Source: DASPJL01 sp035628645
GTDB taxonomy: Bacteria; Bacteroidota; Bacteroidia; Cytophagales; Cyclobacteriaceae
Reading direction: 5' to 3'
DNA: 14,309 nucleotides
NCBI GenBank assembly: GCA_035628645.1
Contig: DASPJL010000185.1
Location: 1-14,309 of the forward strand
Under the pieces are notes generated by a model. The model had not been told where the DNA came from. It ran no database searches and saw nothing but the letters and a program-made list of their open reading frames with translations. A program made the position numbers and the translations under genes. This document shows positions 14,307 to 14,309 of the stretch, piece by piece. Within the stretch, counting starts at the first letter, position 1. The number at the start of each line of letters is the position of its first letter.

Positions 14307-14309
14307 TGT

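Overview
The window looks like chromosomal DNA of a Bacteroidota bacterium (Cytophagales/Chitinophagia-like). This is inferred from the AT-rich composition (host-like genes about 40% GC in sampled lines), the scarcity of Shine-Dalgarno sequences, candidate promoters of the TAnnTTTG type, and protein families such as the DUF6152/DUF6644-like pair and a linoleoyl-CoA-type desaturase. Almost every gene lies on the minus strand; only a small toxin-antitoxin remnant and the last gene are on the plus strand.

Region by region: 1-2400 holds a SWF/SNF-type helicase gene that stops abruptly after helicase motif Ia, so it is truncated. 2543-2887 is a TfoX N-terminal-domain protein. 3059-4045 is a complete class I glyceraldehyde-3-phosphate dehydrogenase with a terminator behind it. 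4231-6713 is a tight four-gene minus-strand operon: group III truncated hemoglobin, a small four-helix membrane protein, a tryptophan 2,3-dioxygenase family protein and a RIC/YtfE di-iron Fe-S repair protein. It has a Crp/Fnr-type palindrome upstream and a strong hairpin-plus-T-tract terminator at its end. The set reads as a nitric oxide/low-oxygen response unit, with a heme dioxygenase as the surprising member.

7104-7751 is an antitoxin gene followed, with a 4-base overlap, by a frameshifted PIN-domain toxin. 7840-8907 is a three-His-box fatty acid desaturase. 9143-9981 is a two-gene unit of a predicted four-helix membrane protein (DUF6644-like) and a membrane-anchored DUF6152 protein. 10307-10579 and 10966-11961 are unrecognised proteins.

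11962-12942 is a long non-coding tract. It contains a perfect 10-bp inverted repeat, an array of eleven contiguous degenerate 11-bp units (helically phased), and a near-perfect hairpin just ahead of the last gene. 12943-14235 encodes an ORC/Cdc6- or STAND-like P-loop ATPase, visibly poorer in GC (about 25-32% in sampled lines), followed by short direct repeats. This right end looks like horizontally acquired DNA, possibly an accessory or defence cassette, but no partner gene is visible in the window.
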